Part shown: one piece after another, positions 17,538-26,285 of the stretch
How the letters are laid out: the number at the start of each line of letters is the position of its first letter
How positions within the stretch are numbered: position 1 is the stretch's first letter
Assembly (NCBI GenBank): GCA_945952045.1
Contig: CAMFHE010000032.1
Location: 1-59,803, forward strand
DNA length: 59,803 bases
Direction: 5' to 3'
Source: an uncultured Rhizobium sp.
Lineage (GTDB): Bacteria > Pseudomonadota > Alphaproteobacteria > Rhizobiales > Rhizobiaceae
The notes under the pieces: generated by a model
The model's database searches: none
Seen by the model: only the letters and a program-made list of their open reading frames with translations
What the model was told of the DNA's origin: nothing
Translations under genes and position numbers: made by a program

Positions 17538-18292
17538 AACTGCGCCATTCCCGCGCAGCGCGCTTTGCTGCCGCGTTGCTGACCGCCCCGATCGCGCTCG
17601 CGCCCATGATGGTGACGCCCGCGCACGCCATCATCGTCTACGACCCGACCAACTATGCGCAGAACGTCCTTCAGGCCGCCCACGCGCTGGAGCAGATCAC
17701 CAACCAGATCACGTCGCTTCAGAACGAGGCGCAGATGCTGATCAACCAGGCGCGCAACCTGACCAGCCTGCCGTTCTCCGCGCTCCAGCAGTTACAGCAG
17801 TCGGTCCAGAAGACTCAAGCGCTCCTCAGCCAGGCGCAGCACATCGCCTACGACGTCCAGAAGATCGACCAGATGTTCCAGCAGAAATACGGGAACGTCT
17901 CGATGTCGGCGAGCGACCAGCAGCTCGTCTCCGATGCGCGCTCGCGCTGGCAGAACACCGTCGGCGGCTTGCAGGACGCAATGCGCGTGCAGGCCGGTGT
18001 TGTGGGCAACATCGATACCAACCGCGCGCAGATGTCGGCGCTCGTCGGCCAGAGCCAGGGCGCGACGGGCGCGCTTCAGGCGACGCAAGCCGGCAACCAG
18101 CTCCTCGCGCTTCAGGCCCAGCAGCTCGCCGATCTCACCGCCGTCGTCGCGGCGAATGGGCGCGCGCAGATGCTGACCGAAGCCGAGCGCGCGGCCGCTG
18201 CCGAACAGGGCCGCGAACAGCGTCGCCGCTTCCTTACACCGGGCACGGGCTACCAGCCCGGCAACACCCAGATGTTCAACAACCGGAACTGA
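17534..18292 (+). CDS. trbJ: Conjugal transfer protein TrbJ (VirB5-like)
   Basis: This 252-residue periplasmic protein has a signal peptide ending THAIIV-like (APMMVTPAHA, about residue 33) and a long helical body rich in Gln (ALEQITNQITSLQNEAQML and similar), as in VirB5/TrbJ minor pilus or adhesin subunits. It begins with an ATGA overlap on trbE. Confidence 0.88.
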   Translation: MKLRHSRAARFAAALLTAPIALAPMMVTPAHAIIVYDPTNYAQNVLQAAHALEQITNQITSLQNEAQMLINQARNLTSLPFSALQQLQQSVQKTQALLSQAQHIAYDVQKIDQMFQQKYGNVSMSASDQQLVSDARSRWQNTVGGLQDAMRVQAGVVGNIDTNRAQMSALVGQSQGATGALQATQAGNQLLALQAQQLADLTAVVAANGRAQMLTEAERAAAAEQGREQRRRFLTPGTGYQPGNTQMFNNRN

Positions 18293-18307
18293 GCGGGGGC
18301 GATCGCC

Positions 18308-18697
18308 ATGGACGGCAAAATGTTCGCCCGGCTCGGCGCCGTCGTCTTCGTCGGCGTCGCCATCACCGCCACCGTCATCGAGCTGACCCGGAAAGAGGAG
18401 GAGCCGGAGATCCGCTCGCTGGCCCTCCGACCGGGCGTTGATGTCGAGGCCCTCCAGCGTCAGCTTCGCGGATGCCGGGATATGGGCGAGGCCGCGATCC
18501 GCGATCCGGCCTGCCTCAAGCTCTGGGCCGCCAATCGCGACCGCTTCCTGGGCCAGAACCGGCAAGCGCCGCAGACAGCCTCGCCGGATGCACCGACCCC
18601 GACCGCGACGATCGCGCCAGCGCCGACGCCGGGCTCGGCAATCAAGGAAAGCGCGCCGGTCATGCAGCCGGAGCCCGCGCGTCCGGGGACGAACTGA
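18308..18697 (+). CDS. trbK: Entry-exclusion-type protein TrbK
   Basis: This 129-residue protein has an N-terminal membrane helix (residues 6-24), then a CRDMGEAAIRDPACLKLWAANRDRFLG segment with two cysteines and a Pro/Ala/Thr-rich tail. That pattern is the alternative TrbK family found between trbJ and trbL. In Ti and RP4 systems TrbK mediates entry exclusion; here the role is inferred from family and position. Confidence 0.75.
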   Translation: MDGKMFARLGAVVFVGVAITATVIELTRKEEEPEIRSLALRPGVDVEALQRQLRGCRDMGEAAIRDPACLKLWAANRDRFLGQNRQAPQTASPDAPTPTATIAPAPTPGSAIKESAPVMQPEPARPGTN

Positions 18698-18698
18698 C

Positions 18699-20048
18699 AT
18701 GGGCGGCACCGGCGTCATCGACAACTTCCTGGGCGTCTTCACCCGCTACATCGATTCAGGCTTTGGCCTGCTCGGCGGGGAAGTCGCCTTCATCGCCACG
18801 ACGCTCATCGTCATCGATGTGACGCTGGCCGCCCTGTTCTGGAGCTGGGGCGCCGATGACGACATCGTCGCCCGCCTCGTGAAGAAGACGCTGTTCGTCG
18901 GCGTCTTCGCCTATCTGATCTCCAACTGGAACAATCTCGCCCGCATCGTCTTCGAGAGCTTCGCCGGTCTCGGCCTGAAAGCTTCGGGGACCGGCTTCTC
19001 CGTCACCGATCTCCTGCGTCCCGGCAAGGTCGCGCAGACCGGCCTCGATGCCGGTCGGCCGCTGCTCGAATCCATCTCGAACCTGATGGGCTGGGTCGCC
19101 TTCTTCGAGAACTTTATCCAGATCGCCTGCCTGCTGTTCGCCTGGGCGCTGATCCTGCTCGCCTTCTTCATCCTCGCGGTCCAGCTCTTCGTCACCTTGA
19201 TCGAGTTCAAGCTGACGACGCTCGCCGGCTTCGTGCTGATCCCGTTCGGCCTCTTCGGCAAATCTGCCTTCATGGCCGAGCGCGTGCTGGGCAACGTCAT
19301 CTCCTCCGGCATCAAGGTGCTGGTGCTCGCCGTCATCATCGGCATCGGCTCCACCTTGTTCTCGCAGTTCACACAAGGCTTCGGCGGCCAGACCCCGACG
19401 ATCGACGACGCTATGGCGATCGTGCTCGCCGCGCTCTCGCTTCTCGGTCTCGGCATCTTCGGACCCGGCATCGCCAACGGCCTCGTCTCGGGCGGGCCGC
19501 AGCTCGGCGCTGGCGCCGCGGTTGGTGTTGGCGTCGCAGCCGGCGGCATGGTCGCGGCAGGCGCTGCGTCAGTCGGCACCGTCGCCTCTGGCGGCGCGGC
19601 CCTCGCCAGTGGCGCGGCCGCCGCTGCGCGCGGCGGCGCTGCCGTCGCTGGTGGCGCTTCCACCGCCTACAGCCTCGGCGCAGCCGGTCAGTCGGGCGCG
19701 TCGGGCATTGCATCCGGCCTCGGCAATGTGGCGAGCACCGGCGCGAAGGCCGCTGCCTCGCCGCTGAAGCGCGCCGTGTCCCGTGCGTCCGACAGCCTCA
19801 GGTCCAGCTTCGACGCCGGCTCCCGTGCCGCGACCGAGATCTCCGGCGGCGCATCCAGTGACGGCGGCGCGACGGAAGCCGCGCCCGCTGCAACCGCGGC
19901 TGCCACCCGCGACGGTCCGCCTGCCTGGGCCAAGCGCATGAAACGCTCGCAGCAACTCGCCCACGGCGTCCAGGCAGCCGCCCATGCCGTCAAATCCGGC
20001 GACAGCCATGGCGGCGGCTCTTCCGTCAACCTCTCCGAAAGCGACTGA
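18699..20048 (+). CDS. trbL: Conjugal transfer protein TrbL (VirB6-like)
   Basis: This 449-residue polytopic membrane protein has at least six hydrophobic segments between residues 20 and 270, then a long Ala/Gly/Ser-rich C-terminal region (about residues 265-450), as is usual for TrbL. It forms part of the inner-membrane channel. The start at ATG 18699 follows trbK by one base; the frame is open from 18438, but that part is a trbK shadow. Confidence 0.9.
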   Translation: MGGTGVIDNFLGVFTRYIDSGFGLLGGEVAFIATTLIVIDVTLAALFWSWGADDDIVARLVKKTLFVGVFAYLISNWNNLARIVFESFAGLGLKASGTGFSVTDLLRPGKVAQTGLDAGRPLLESISNLMGWVAFFENFIQIACLLFAWALILLAFFILAVQLFVTLIEFKLTTLAGFVLIPFGLFGKSAFMAERVLGNVISSGIKVLVLAVIIGIGSTLFSQFTQGFGGQTPTIDDAMAIVLAALSLLGLGIFGPGIANGLVSGGPQLGAGAAVGVGVAAGGMVAAGAASVGTVASGGAALASGAAAAARGGAAVAGGASTAYSLGAAGQSGASGIASGLGNVASTGAKAAASPLKRAVSRASDSLRSSFDAGSRAATEISGGASSDGGATEAAPAATAAATRDGPPAWAKRMKRSQQLAHGVQAAAHAVKSGDSHGGGSSVNLSESD

Positions 20049-20050
20049 CT

Positions 20051-20740
20051 ATGAACTTCTTCAAACGACCATCGACCCACTACGGGAAAGCACCACAACC
20101 CGAAACGCCCTATCAACGCGCCGCACAGGTCTGGGACGACCGGATCGGTTCCGCCCGCGTGCAGGCTCGCAACTGGCGTTATATGGCCTTCGGCTGCCTG
20201 GCCCTTTCGGCCGGCCTGTCGGGCGGCCTCGTCTGGCAGTCGGCCAGCGGCACCATCGTTCCCTGGGTTGTGCAGGTCGACAAGCTCGGCCAGGCGCAGG
20301 CGATCGCCCCCGCCGTCGCCGACTATCGGCCGTCCGATCCGCAGATCGCGTTCCATCTTGCCCGCCTCATCGAGCAGGTTCGCTCGATCCCGGCCGACGC
20401 GATCATCGTGCGGCAGAATTGGCTGCGCGCCTACGAGTTCACCACACAGGGCGGCGCGCTCGCCCTCAATGACTATGCCCGCGCCAACGACCCCTTCACC
20501 AAGGTCGGCAAGCAACAGGTCGCCATTGAGGTGTCGAGCGTCATCAGGGCCTCCCCTGACTCATTCCGCGTGGCCTGGATCGAGCGCCGCTATCAGGACG
20601 GATCGCTCGCCGCGACCGAGCGCTGGTCCGCCATCCTCACCATTGTCGTGCAAACGCCGCGCGACGCCGAAAAGCTTCGAGCCAATCCGCTCGGAATCTA
20701 CGTCAACGCCATCAACTGGTCGAAGGAGCTTGGACAATGA
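20051..20740 (+). CDS. trbF: Conjugal transfer protein TrbF (VirB8-like)
   Basis: This 229-residue protein has a short cytoplasmic N-terminus with the TPYQRAAQVWDDRIGSAR motif, one membrane helix (about residues 38-60) and a periplasmic VirB8-like domain ending in NPLGIYVNAINWSKEL. It nucleates channel assembly. It overlaps trbG by 4 bp. Confidence 0.92.
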   Translation: MNFFKRPSTHYGKAPQPETPYQRAAQVWDDRIGSARVQARNWRYMAFGCLALSAGLSGGLVWQSASGTIVPWVVQVDKLGQAQAIAPAVADYRPSDPQIAFHLARLIEQVRSIPADAIIVRQNWLRAYEFTTQGGALALNDYARANDPFTKVGKQQVAIEVSSVIRASPDSFRVAWIERRYQDGSLAATERWSAILTIVVQTPRDAEKLRANPLGIYVNAINWSKELGQ

Positions 20741-21762
20741 CGCCTGCCTTCCGCACAGCCGGAAAGCCGGCTCTCAGCAAATCCTCGCTTGCGCTTCTGC
20801 TGGCCTGCACCTCGACTCTCGCCGGCTGCGCGACCAACACGCCGCCGCCCGAGATCAGCTATGATAACGCCGCGCCCGCCATGCAGACGGTCGACCCGCC
20901 GTCGCCGGTACGCATCGTCGAGCTGCCGAGGCCCTTGCCGCTTCCCGGCCAGATGAAGCCGGTGGACGGAGCGCGCCAGCCGGCCGAAGCCGCCGATCCC
21001 GCCGCTCGCGTCAATCAGGCCAATGCACAGGCGCGCGTGCAGCCGGTGCGCAACGGCTTCATCAACTCGATGCAGGTCTATCCCTTCACGCAAGGGGCGC
21101 TCTATCAGGTCTACACGGCGATCGGGCAGATCACGGACATCGCGCTCCAGCCCGGTGAGCAGCTCGTTGGCGCCGGCCCCGTCGCCGCCGGCGACACCGT
21201 GCGCTGGATCATCGGCGACACCGAGAGCGGCACCGGCGCGGCGAAACAGGTTCACATCCTGGTCAAGCCGACGCGGCCTGATCTGATGACGAACCTCGTC
21301 ATCAACACCAACTTGCGCACCTATTATATGGAGCTGCGGTCCACGTCCTCGACCTATATGGCGTCGGTCTCCTGGCAATACCCACAGGATCAGCTCATCG
21401 CCTTGCGCCGCCAGAATGCGCAGGCGGAGGCCGCGCAGCCCGTGTCGACTAGCGTCGATCTCTCCCGCGTCAACTTCCGCTACGAGGTGACGGGCGACCG
21501 CGCCCCGTGGAAGCCGCTGCGCGCCTTCGACGATGGCCACCAGGTGTTCATCGAGTTTCCGCGTGGCATCGGCCAGGGTGAAATGCCGCCGCTCTTCGTT
21601 GTCGGCCCTGAGGGCGCGACCTCCGAGCTGGTGAACTACCGCGTGCGCGGCAACTATATGATCGTGGACCGGCTGTTCGCCGCCGCCGAACTGCGCTTCG
21701 GTGCCGACCGCAATCAGAAGCGTGTGCGGATCTCGCGCACCGACGGAAGGCCGGCGTCATGA
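20737..21762 (+). CDS. trbG: Conjugal transfer protein TrbG (VirB9-like)
   Basis: This 341-residue protein has a lipoprotein-type signal (LLACTSTLAGCATN, cysteine near residue 30) and a VirB9/TrbG domain including VYPFTQGALYQVYTAIGQITDIALQPGE (read in parts) and RVRISRTDGRPAS at the end. It is an outer-membrane core-complex component. It is linked by ATGA overlaps to trbF and trbI. Confidence 0.92.
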   Translation: MTPAFRTAGKPALSKSSLALLLACTSTLAGCATNTPPPEISYDNAAPAMQTVDPPSPVRIVELPRPLPLPGQMKPVDGARQPAEAADPAARVNQANAQARVQPVRNGFINSMQVYPFTQGALYQVYTAIGQITDIALQPGEQLVGAGPVAAGDTVRWIIGDTESGTGAAKQVHILVKPTRPDLMTNLVINTNLRTYYMELRSTSSTYMASVSWQYPQDQLIALRRQNAQAEAAQPVSTSVDLSRVNFRYEVTGDRAPWKPLRAFDDGHQVFIEFPRGIGQGEMPPLFVVGPEGATSELVNYRVRGNYMIVDRLFAAAELRFGADRNQKRVRISRTDGRPAS

Positions 21763-22982
21763 GCGAGATCGAACCCGGAAAGGAGAAAGGGCCGGAGCCG
21801 TCCAGCGAGGACGGCGCGATGCCGCTGACCGGCGAGCCGGCAGCGCCGATGCGTCTGCGTCCGGAGCCGCCGCGCGTGACGCGGCTATCGCGAAAGGTGC
21901 TGGCCGGTCTCGGCCTAGTCGCCAGCGTCGGCATCGGCGGCGCGCTGATCTACGCCCTGCAAATCCAGGGCGGGCGCAAGGGCAACGAGGAGCTTTACGC
22001 GACGGACAACCGCGCGACCCCGGACGGACTCAACAGCTTGCCGCGCGACTATACCGGGCCGGTGCTCGGTCCGCCGCTACCCGGCGATTTGGGTCGGCCG
22101 ATACTCAATGCACAAAATGCCGTACCGCCGCCAGCGATCGCGACGCCCAATCCCGGGATCAGCCCCGAGGAACAACGGCGACTCCAGGAGCTGGAATCAG
22201 CGCGGACCGCCCGGCTGTTCGCTTCGACCGAAACGCGCAGCGTCTCGACACAGCCGGCAGCGACAGCAACGCCGACCACTGCTCCCACCCTCGATCTCAC
22301 AAATCTCAGCCTGGCGCCGCAGCCGGCGACGCCAACCGCGCAGGACCGTCAGCTCGCATTCCTCAACCAGGCGCCGGACAAGCGCACGGTCTCGCCCGGT
22401 CGTGTGGCCGCGCCGGCGTCGGTGAATGTGCTGCAGGCCGGCGCCGTCATTGCGGCAGCCCTCATCACCGGTATTCGCTCTGATCTTCCCGGCCAGATCA
22501 CCGCCCAGGTGACAGAGAACATTTACGACAGCCCGACCGGCAAGATTCTGCTCGTTCCGCAGGGCACGCGCATCATCGGCCAGTACGACAACGGCGTCGG
22601 CTTCGGGCAGCGCCGCGTCCTGCTTGTCTGGAACCGGCTGATCTTCCCGAACGGCCGCTCGATCGTGCTTGAGCGCCAGCCCGGCGCGGACGCAGAAGGG
22701 TATGCCGGCCTCGAGGATGGCGTCGATTATCACTGGGGCGAGCTGTTCAAGGCGGCTGCTCTATCGACGCTGCTGAGCATCGGCGCGCAGACGGGATCAT
22801 CGGGTGATGAGAGCGATATCGTTCGAGCTCTGCGCCAGGGCGCGGGCGAGAGCATCAGCCAGACAGGGCAACAGATCGTCAACCGCCAGCTCAACATAGC
22901 GCCGACACTGACGATCCGACCGGGCTTTCCCGTCCGCGTCATCGTCACGCGCGATCTCGTGCTCGAACCGTACGGAGGCTGA
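21759..22982 (+). CDS. trbI: Conjugal transfer protein TrbI (VirB10-like)
   Basis: This 407-residue protein has a cytoplasmic N-terminus, one membrane helix (VLAGLGLVASVGIGGALIY, about residues 46-65), a Pro-rich periplasmic linker, and the C-terminal VirB10 barrel with AGAVIAAALITGIRSDLPGQ and PQGTRIIGQYDN. It spans the envelope and links the inner ATPases to the TrbG outer complex. Confidence 0.93.
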   Translation: MSEIEPGKEKGPEPSSEDGAMPLTGEPAAPMRLRPEPPRVTRLSRKVLAGLGLVASVGIGGALIYALQIQGGRKGNEELYATDNRATPDGLNSLPRDYTGPVLGPPLPGDLGRPILNAQNAVPPPAIATPNPGISPEEQRRLQELESARTARLFASTETRSVSTQPAATATPTTAPTLDLTNLSLAPQPATPTAQDRQLAFLNQAPDKRTVSPGRVAAPASVNVLQAGAVIAAALITGIRSDLPGQITAQVTENIYDSPTGKILLVPQGTRIIGQYDNGVGFGQRRVLLVWNRLIFPNGRSIVLERQPGADAEGYAGLEDGVDYHWGELFKAAALSTLLSIGAQTGSSGDESDIVRALRQGAGESISQTGQQIVNRQLNIAPTLTIRPGFPVRVIVTRDLVLEPYGG

Positions 22983-22983
22983 G

Positions 22984-23211
22984 ATGGCCAAGCTGAAATT
23001 GGGACCGATCGCCGACGAAAAGCCGGTGAAAGTAACGCTGGAACTGCCCGCTAACTTGCATCGAGATCTCGCCGCCTATGCCAGCATCCTCGCCAGCGAG
23101 ACCGGGCGGTCTGCAGCCGACCCGATCCGCCTGATCGTGCCGATGCTGGAACGCTTCATGGCGACTGATCGAGGGTTCGCGAAAGCGCGGCGATCAAATC
23201 CAGCTCACTGA
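22984..23211 (+). CDS. DUF2274 family protein
   Basis: This 75-residue protein of the DUF2274 family (KLKLGPIADEKPVKVTLELP, then DLAAYASIL and IVPMLERFMATDRGF) closes the trb operon in alphaproteobacterial elements. The pattern suggests a small ribbon-helix-helix-like DNA binder. It starts one base after the trbI stop and overlaps the LysR gene tail to tail by 7 bp. Confidence 0.8.
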   Translation: MAKLKLGPIADEKPVKVTLELPANLHRDLAAYASILASETGRSAADPIRLIVPMLERFMATDRGFAKARRSNPAH

Positions 23212-24134
23212 TCCTGCGAGGCATTTAACTCGGTCTTGCGGCTCCGACGCGCCTTCGCAATGCTCAAGAAGCGCCGGAAAGCAGGATTGTCGTTACGGGG
23301 TGACCAAACCGCTGCAAACGGGATCACTTCATCCGAAATCAGCCTCTGCACAATCCCAAGGCTACATCTCTCGGCCATAGACTCGGTAGCCAAGAGTATA
23401 CCGCGGCCAATCGCCACTAAGGTCAATAAGTTATCGCAGCCAACATTTTGAGCCAGAACGGTTGGCCTGTATCCGACTTCGGCCAAGCGCTTCGTCAGGA
23501 GACCGTGTAATTCTTGGCGCAGGCCAGTTTCGGCTATGAAGAAGATCTCTCTTGTCAGATCCGGCCAAGACAGTTCCGCTCGATTAGATAAAGGGTGATC
23601 TTGAGGCAAAATCGTATAGATCCGCTCTGACCAAAGCGGCATGGAGTCGCACTCGCAACAAGGAAATGTGTCAGTGATGAAGGCTATGTCAAGATCAAAG
23701 TCTCGGATGGCTTTGATATGTGTTGTCGGATCGCCTTCGACAAGTTCGATCTGTACGCCTTCATGGTTTTTACTGAATTCTCCAAGAAGATCCTTCAGAA
23801 ATCTGCTGGCAATTGGAGCCACCAACCCGATACGTAAAAGGCCCTCTACACCACATCCAGTTAGGGATACATCGCTTAGGCCGTCGTCAACCTGTTTAAG
23901 AATGGCTTGCGCTTTCCCCCTAAACCTCTCTCCAGCAACAGTGAGCCGGACTCCTCCGTTGGTGCGTTGAAACAGTGATACACCAAGTTGATCTTCAAGG
24001 TCGCGTATGCAACGACTGATTGTAGACTCCTGAATGCCAATAGAATTGCTGGCCTTACGAAAACTTCCATTCTTTGCAGATTCCAAGAAATATCTTAGAT
24101 GGCGCAGCTCTGGGAAATTCAGATGCCTCGCCAT
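23205..24134 (-). CDS. LysR-family transcriptional regulator
   Basis: This 309-residue LysR protein has an N-terminal HTH (LRHLRYFLESAKNGSFRKASNSIGIQESTISRCIRDLEDQLG in parts) and an effector domain. The start at ATG 24134 gives the usual MxxPELRHLRYF opening; a GTG at 24149 is also in frame. Its DNA is poorer in G+C than the trb genes. The 59 bp between its start and the IS3 element contain an inverted repeat GGCAAA-N15-TTTGCC (24159-24185), a possible operator. Whatever gene was divergent from it is now separated by the IS. Confidence 0.85.
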   Translation of the reverse strand: MARHLNFPELRHLRYFLESAKNGSFRKASNSIGIQESTISRCIRDLEDQLGVSLFQRTNGGVRLTVAGERFRGKAQAILKQVDDGLSDVSLTGCGVEGLLRIGLVAPIASRFLKDLLGEFSKNHEGVQIELVEGDPTTHIKAIRDFDLDIAFITDTFPCCECDSMPLWSERIYTILPQDHPLSNRAELSWPDLTREIFFIAETGLRQELHGLLTKRLAEVGYRPTVLAQNVGCDNLLTLVAIGRGILLATESMAERCSLGIVQRLISDEVIPFAAVWSPRNDNPAFRRFLSIAKARRSRKTELNASQDQ

Positions 24135-24257
24135 CTTGGAGTTTCTCACTCTGGATTTGGCAAATTAATGTGATTTCCATTTGCCGAGCGGCTTGCTGTG
24201 ACCCCCGCATTTCGGTCCATCTGACGCTAGAGTCCGGCCCCTTGAGAGGACCGGACC

Positions 24258-24524
24258 ATGAAGCGATCGAGGTTCACGGAAGAGCAGATCATCGGCGTGC
24301 TGCGTGAGCAGGAGGCGGGCGGCAAGACGGCCGACGTCTGTCGCCGGCACGGCATCAGCACTGCGACGTTCTACGCCTGGAAGGCGAAGTTCGGCGGCAT
24401 GGAGGTCTCCGAGGCGAAGCGGCTGAAGGCGCTCGAGGAGGAGAACGCCAAGCTGAAGCGCCTGTTGGCCGACGCCATTCTCGACGCCTCCGTTCTGAAA
24501 GACCTGCTGGCAAAAAAATGGTGA
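24258..24524 (+). CDS. IS3-family transposase OrfA
   Basis: This 88-residue HTH_Tnp_1 protein (MKRSRFTEEQIIGVLREQEAG, DVCRRHGISTATFYAWKAKFGG) has a C-terminal leucine-zipper region (LKALEEENAKLKRLLADAIL). An A7 run at 24511-24517, near its end, can slip the ribosome -1 into orfB to make the OrfAB transposase. Confidence 0.93.
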   Translation: MKRSRFTEEQIIGVLREQEAGGKTADVCRRHGISTATFYAWKAKFGGMEVSEAKRLKALEEENAKLKRLLADAILDASVLKDLLAKKW

Positions 24525-25444
24525 CGCCCGCCGCCGTTCGGGAAGCCGTCGCCCATGTCCTGCGCGAGCACGACGTGAGCGAGCGGCGGGCGTGTTCCAT
24601 CGTTGGTGCCGACCGGTCGACCATCCGTTACCGCTCCCGGCGGAACGACGACGCGCTGCTGCGTGGTCGTCTGCGGGAACTGGCGACGGAGCGGCGACGG
24701 TTCGGTTATCGGCGCCTCCACATCCTCCTGCGACAGGAGGGGCACGTCGTGAACCACAAGCGAACCCAACGGCTCTATCGCGAAGAGGGGCTGTCGGTTC
24801 GGCGGCGCTGTTGCCGCAAGCGGGCGATTGGAACCCGTGCGCCGATGATCGTTGAAGCGCGCCCCAACGCCCGTTGGTCCCTCGACTTCGTTCATGACCA
24901 GATGGCGTCCGGGCAGCGGTTCCGGGTGCTCAACGTCATCGACGACGTAACGAAGCAGTGCCTCGCCGCGATCCCCGACACGTCGATCTCGGGCAAGCGT
25001 GTCGCCCGGGAATTGACAGCGCTCATCGCCAGGTTCGGCAAGCCGAAGCTGATCGTCAGCGACAACGGGACGGAGTTCACCTCGAACGCCATCCTGCTGT
25101 GGGCGAAACAGACCAGCGTCGAATGGCACTACATCGCCCCGGGTCGTCCGATGCAGAACGGCTTCTGCGAGGCCTTCAACGGGCGGATGCGGGACGAACT
25201 CCTCAACGAGACGCTGTTCCGCGACCTCGACCATGCTCGGTCGGCGCTCGCTCGTTGGGTCATCGACTACAACGATCACCGCCCGCATTCGGCGCTCGGC
25301 TACCTGACGCCGAGAGCATTCGCATCGACCTTCACCGCAACGGACGATCGACTTCGCAATCTCGACCAGCTCCGCCGATCGACCGTTGCTCACCCGGCGC
25401 AGCAGCGTCAAAATCACCCAAGGACTCTGGCATCAGCTGGATGA
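24518..25444 (+). CDS. IS3-family transposase OrfB (DDE integrase domain)
   Basis: This 308-residue frame has an HTH_21 domain (RRRFGYRRLHILLRQEG) and an rve DDE core: the first D in WSLDFVHDQ, the second in IVSDNGTEFTSNA, and E in QNGFCEAFNGRMRDELLNE. It is probably expressed as an OrfAB fusion by -1 frameshifting at the A7 run rather than from its own start. The last 20 codons read into the 77-bp duplicated right end. Confidence 0.93.
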   Translation: MVTPAAVREAVAHVLREHDVSERRACSIVGADRSTIRYRSRRNDDALLRGRLRELATERRRFGYRRLHILLRQEGHVVNHKRTQRLYREEGLSVRRRCCRKRAIGTRAPMIVEARPNARWSLDFVHDQMASGQRFRVLNVIDDVTKQCLAAIPDTSISGKRVARELTALIARFGKPKLIVSDNGTEFTSNAILLWAKQTSVEWHYIAPGRPMQNGFCEAFNGRMRDELLNETLFRDLDHARSALARWVIDYNDHRPHSALGYLTPRAFASTFTATDDRLRNLDQLRRSTVAHPAQQRQNHPRTLASAG

Positions 25445-25539
25445 GAGACTGGGCTCACAGCATTGCTCACCCGGCGCAGCAGCGTCAAAATCACCCAAGG
25501 ACTCTGGCATCAGCTGGATGAGAGACTGGGCTCACAGCA
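25386..25539. repeat. Exact 77-bp tandem duplication of the IS3 right end
   Basis: Copy 1 (25386-25462) and copy 2 (25463-25539) appear identical. Each begins TTGCTCACCC and ends CTCACAGCA. The unit spans the 3' end of orfB, including its stop, and the right inverted repeat, so the IS carries two potential right ends. Confidence 0.9.
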
Positions 25540-25651
25540 CGATGATCAGCAGAGCGGCTGTCATCAGATGCGGAAACCGTCGATGCAGCAGGTGACTTAC
25601 CAGGAAGGACGCGGCGACAATTAGGACGCCTATTCCCACAAATGCGATCAT
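25532..25651 (-). pseudogene. Membrane-protein gene truncated by the IS3 element
   Basis: From ATG 25651 on the minus strand, preceded by GGGAG, a 39-residue hydrophobic peptide is encoded (MIAFVGIGVLIVAASFLV, then HLLHRRFPHL and a second hydrophobic run). The last codons and the stop lie in the IS3 terminal repeat, so the original gene continued to the left and has been cut off. It was the last visible gene of the minus-strand operon that starts at 28666. Confidence 0.5.
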
Positions 25652-25712
25652 CGCCGGATCTCCCAACGTAGTAATTTTACCGTTTTAGAGCAGGTAGATG
25701 GCATGATCGTTC

Positions 25713-26285
25713 TCATCTAGGGATTGTCGGGTGAACATAGCCCGAGAGTGCGCGGGAAATGAGAAAGCGAATGCCATGTTTATGGATCGGGAGAATGGTT
25801 TTGAGGTAGATTTCGCCCGCGCGATTGTGGGTGACGCAGACAGTAGAGACGGTTGCGAATTGCCCGCCGTTCTCAACGCTCTTCAGCACGGAAACCCGAA
25901 AATCCAAGTGCTTGTTGTCGCGCCCTGCGACGAGCTCGTCACCTGTTAACGTGAAGATGGGCCAAGCCCAGATGGTCTCGCCGACCCTGTACGTTGTTCG
26001 GCGTGCGTTCGAAAGAACGTCGGCGACAAGCGGTGTTTCAATACCGAATGGCTTAACCACGATGTTTCTCAGAACGATGGCGGCTTTCATCCACCCTGGC
26101 TTCCTACCGAAGATGCCGAGAAAGATATCGGTGACAGTCATGTCGGCCACCGGCAGCTCGAACCTGTAAGACTCTACGAGACTGGCACGGCTGACGAAAT
26201 CCGCATGGATCTCAGAGTGCGAAGGGAAATCGACACTCGTCCATCCTGATGCCGAAGGTGCTTCGGTAAGGCTCGGTCGATCCAT
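25713..26285 (-). CDS. DUF2867-like protein
   Basis: This 190-residue protein has the IFGRKPGWMKAAIVLRNIVVKPFG segment (read in parts) and the VGETIWAWPIFTLTGDELVAG-like core of DUF2867 proteins, whose function is unknown. It has no signal peptide and no strong membrane helix. It follows the 26286-26855 gene with no gap (its ATG directly follows that stop), in an operon led by the genes at 28666. Confidence 0.55.
   Translation of the reverse strand: MDRPSLTEAPSASGWTSVDFPSHSEIHADFVSRASLVESYRFELPVADMTVTDIFLGIFGRKPGWMKAAIVLRNIVVKPFGIETPLVADVLSNARRTTYRVGETIWAWPIFTLTGDELVAGRDNKHLDFRVSVLKSVENGGQFATVSTVCVTHNRAGEIYLKTILPIHKHGIRFLISRALSGYVHPTIPR

Larger units (their letters stand above)
24194..25539 (+). 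mobile_element. IS3-family insertion sequence (IS407-like)
   Basis: The element has two overlapping transposase frames, orfA (24258-24524) and orfB (24518-25444). Its long imperfect inverted ends start TGCTGTGA.CCC, with a matching CTGAYGCYAGAGTCC inner segment: left end from about 24194, right end at about 25539. The right end is present twice because of an exact 77-bp tandem duplication (25386-25539). No clear target duplication was found at either possible right boundary. It separates the conjugation module from the operon at 25532-28666. Confidence 0.85.

Noticed and set aside
24194..25539. Target-site duplication flanking the IS3 element
   Set aside because: Three- and four-base flanks at each possible end (including either copy of the right end) did not match, so no duplication is claimed.
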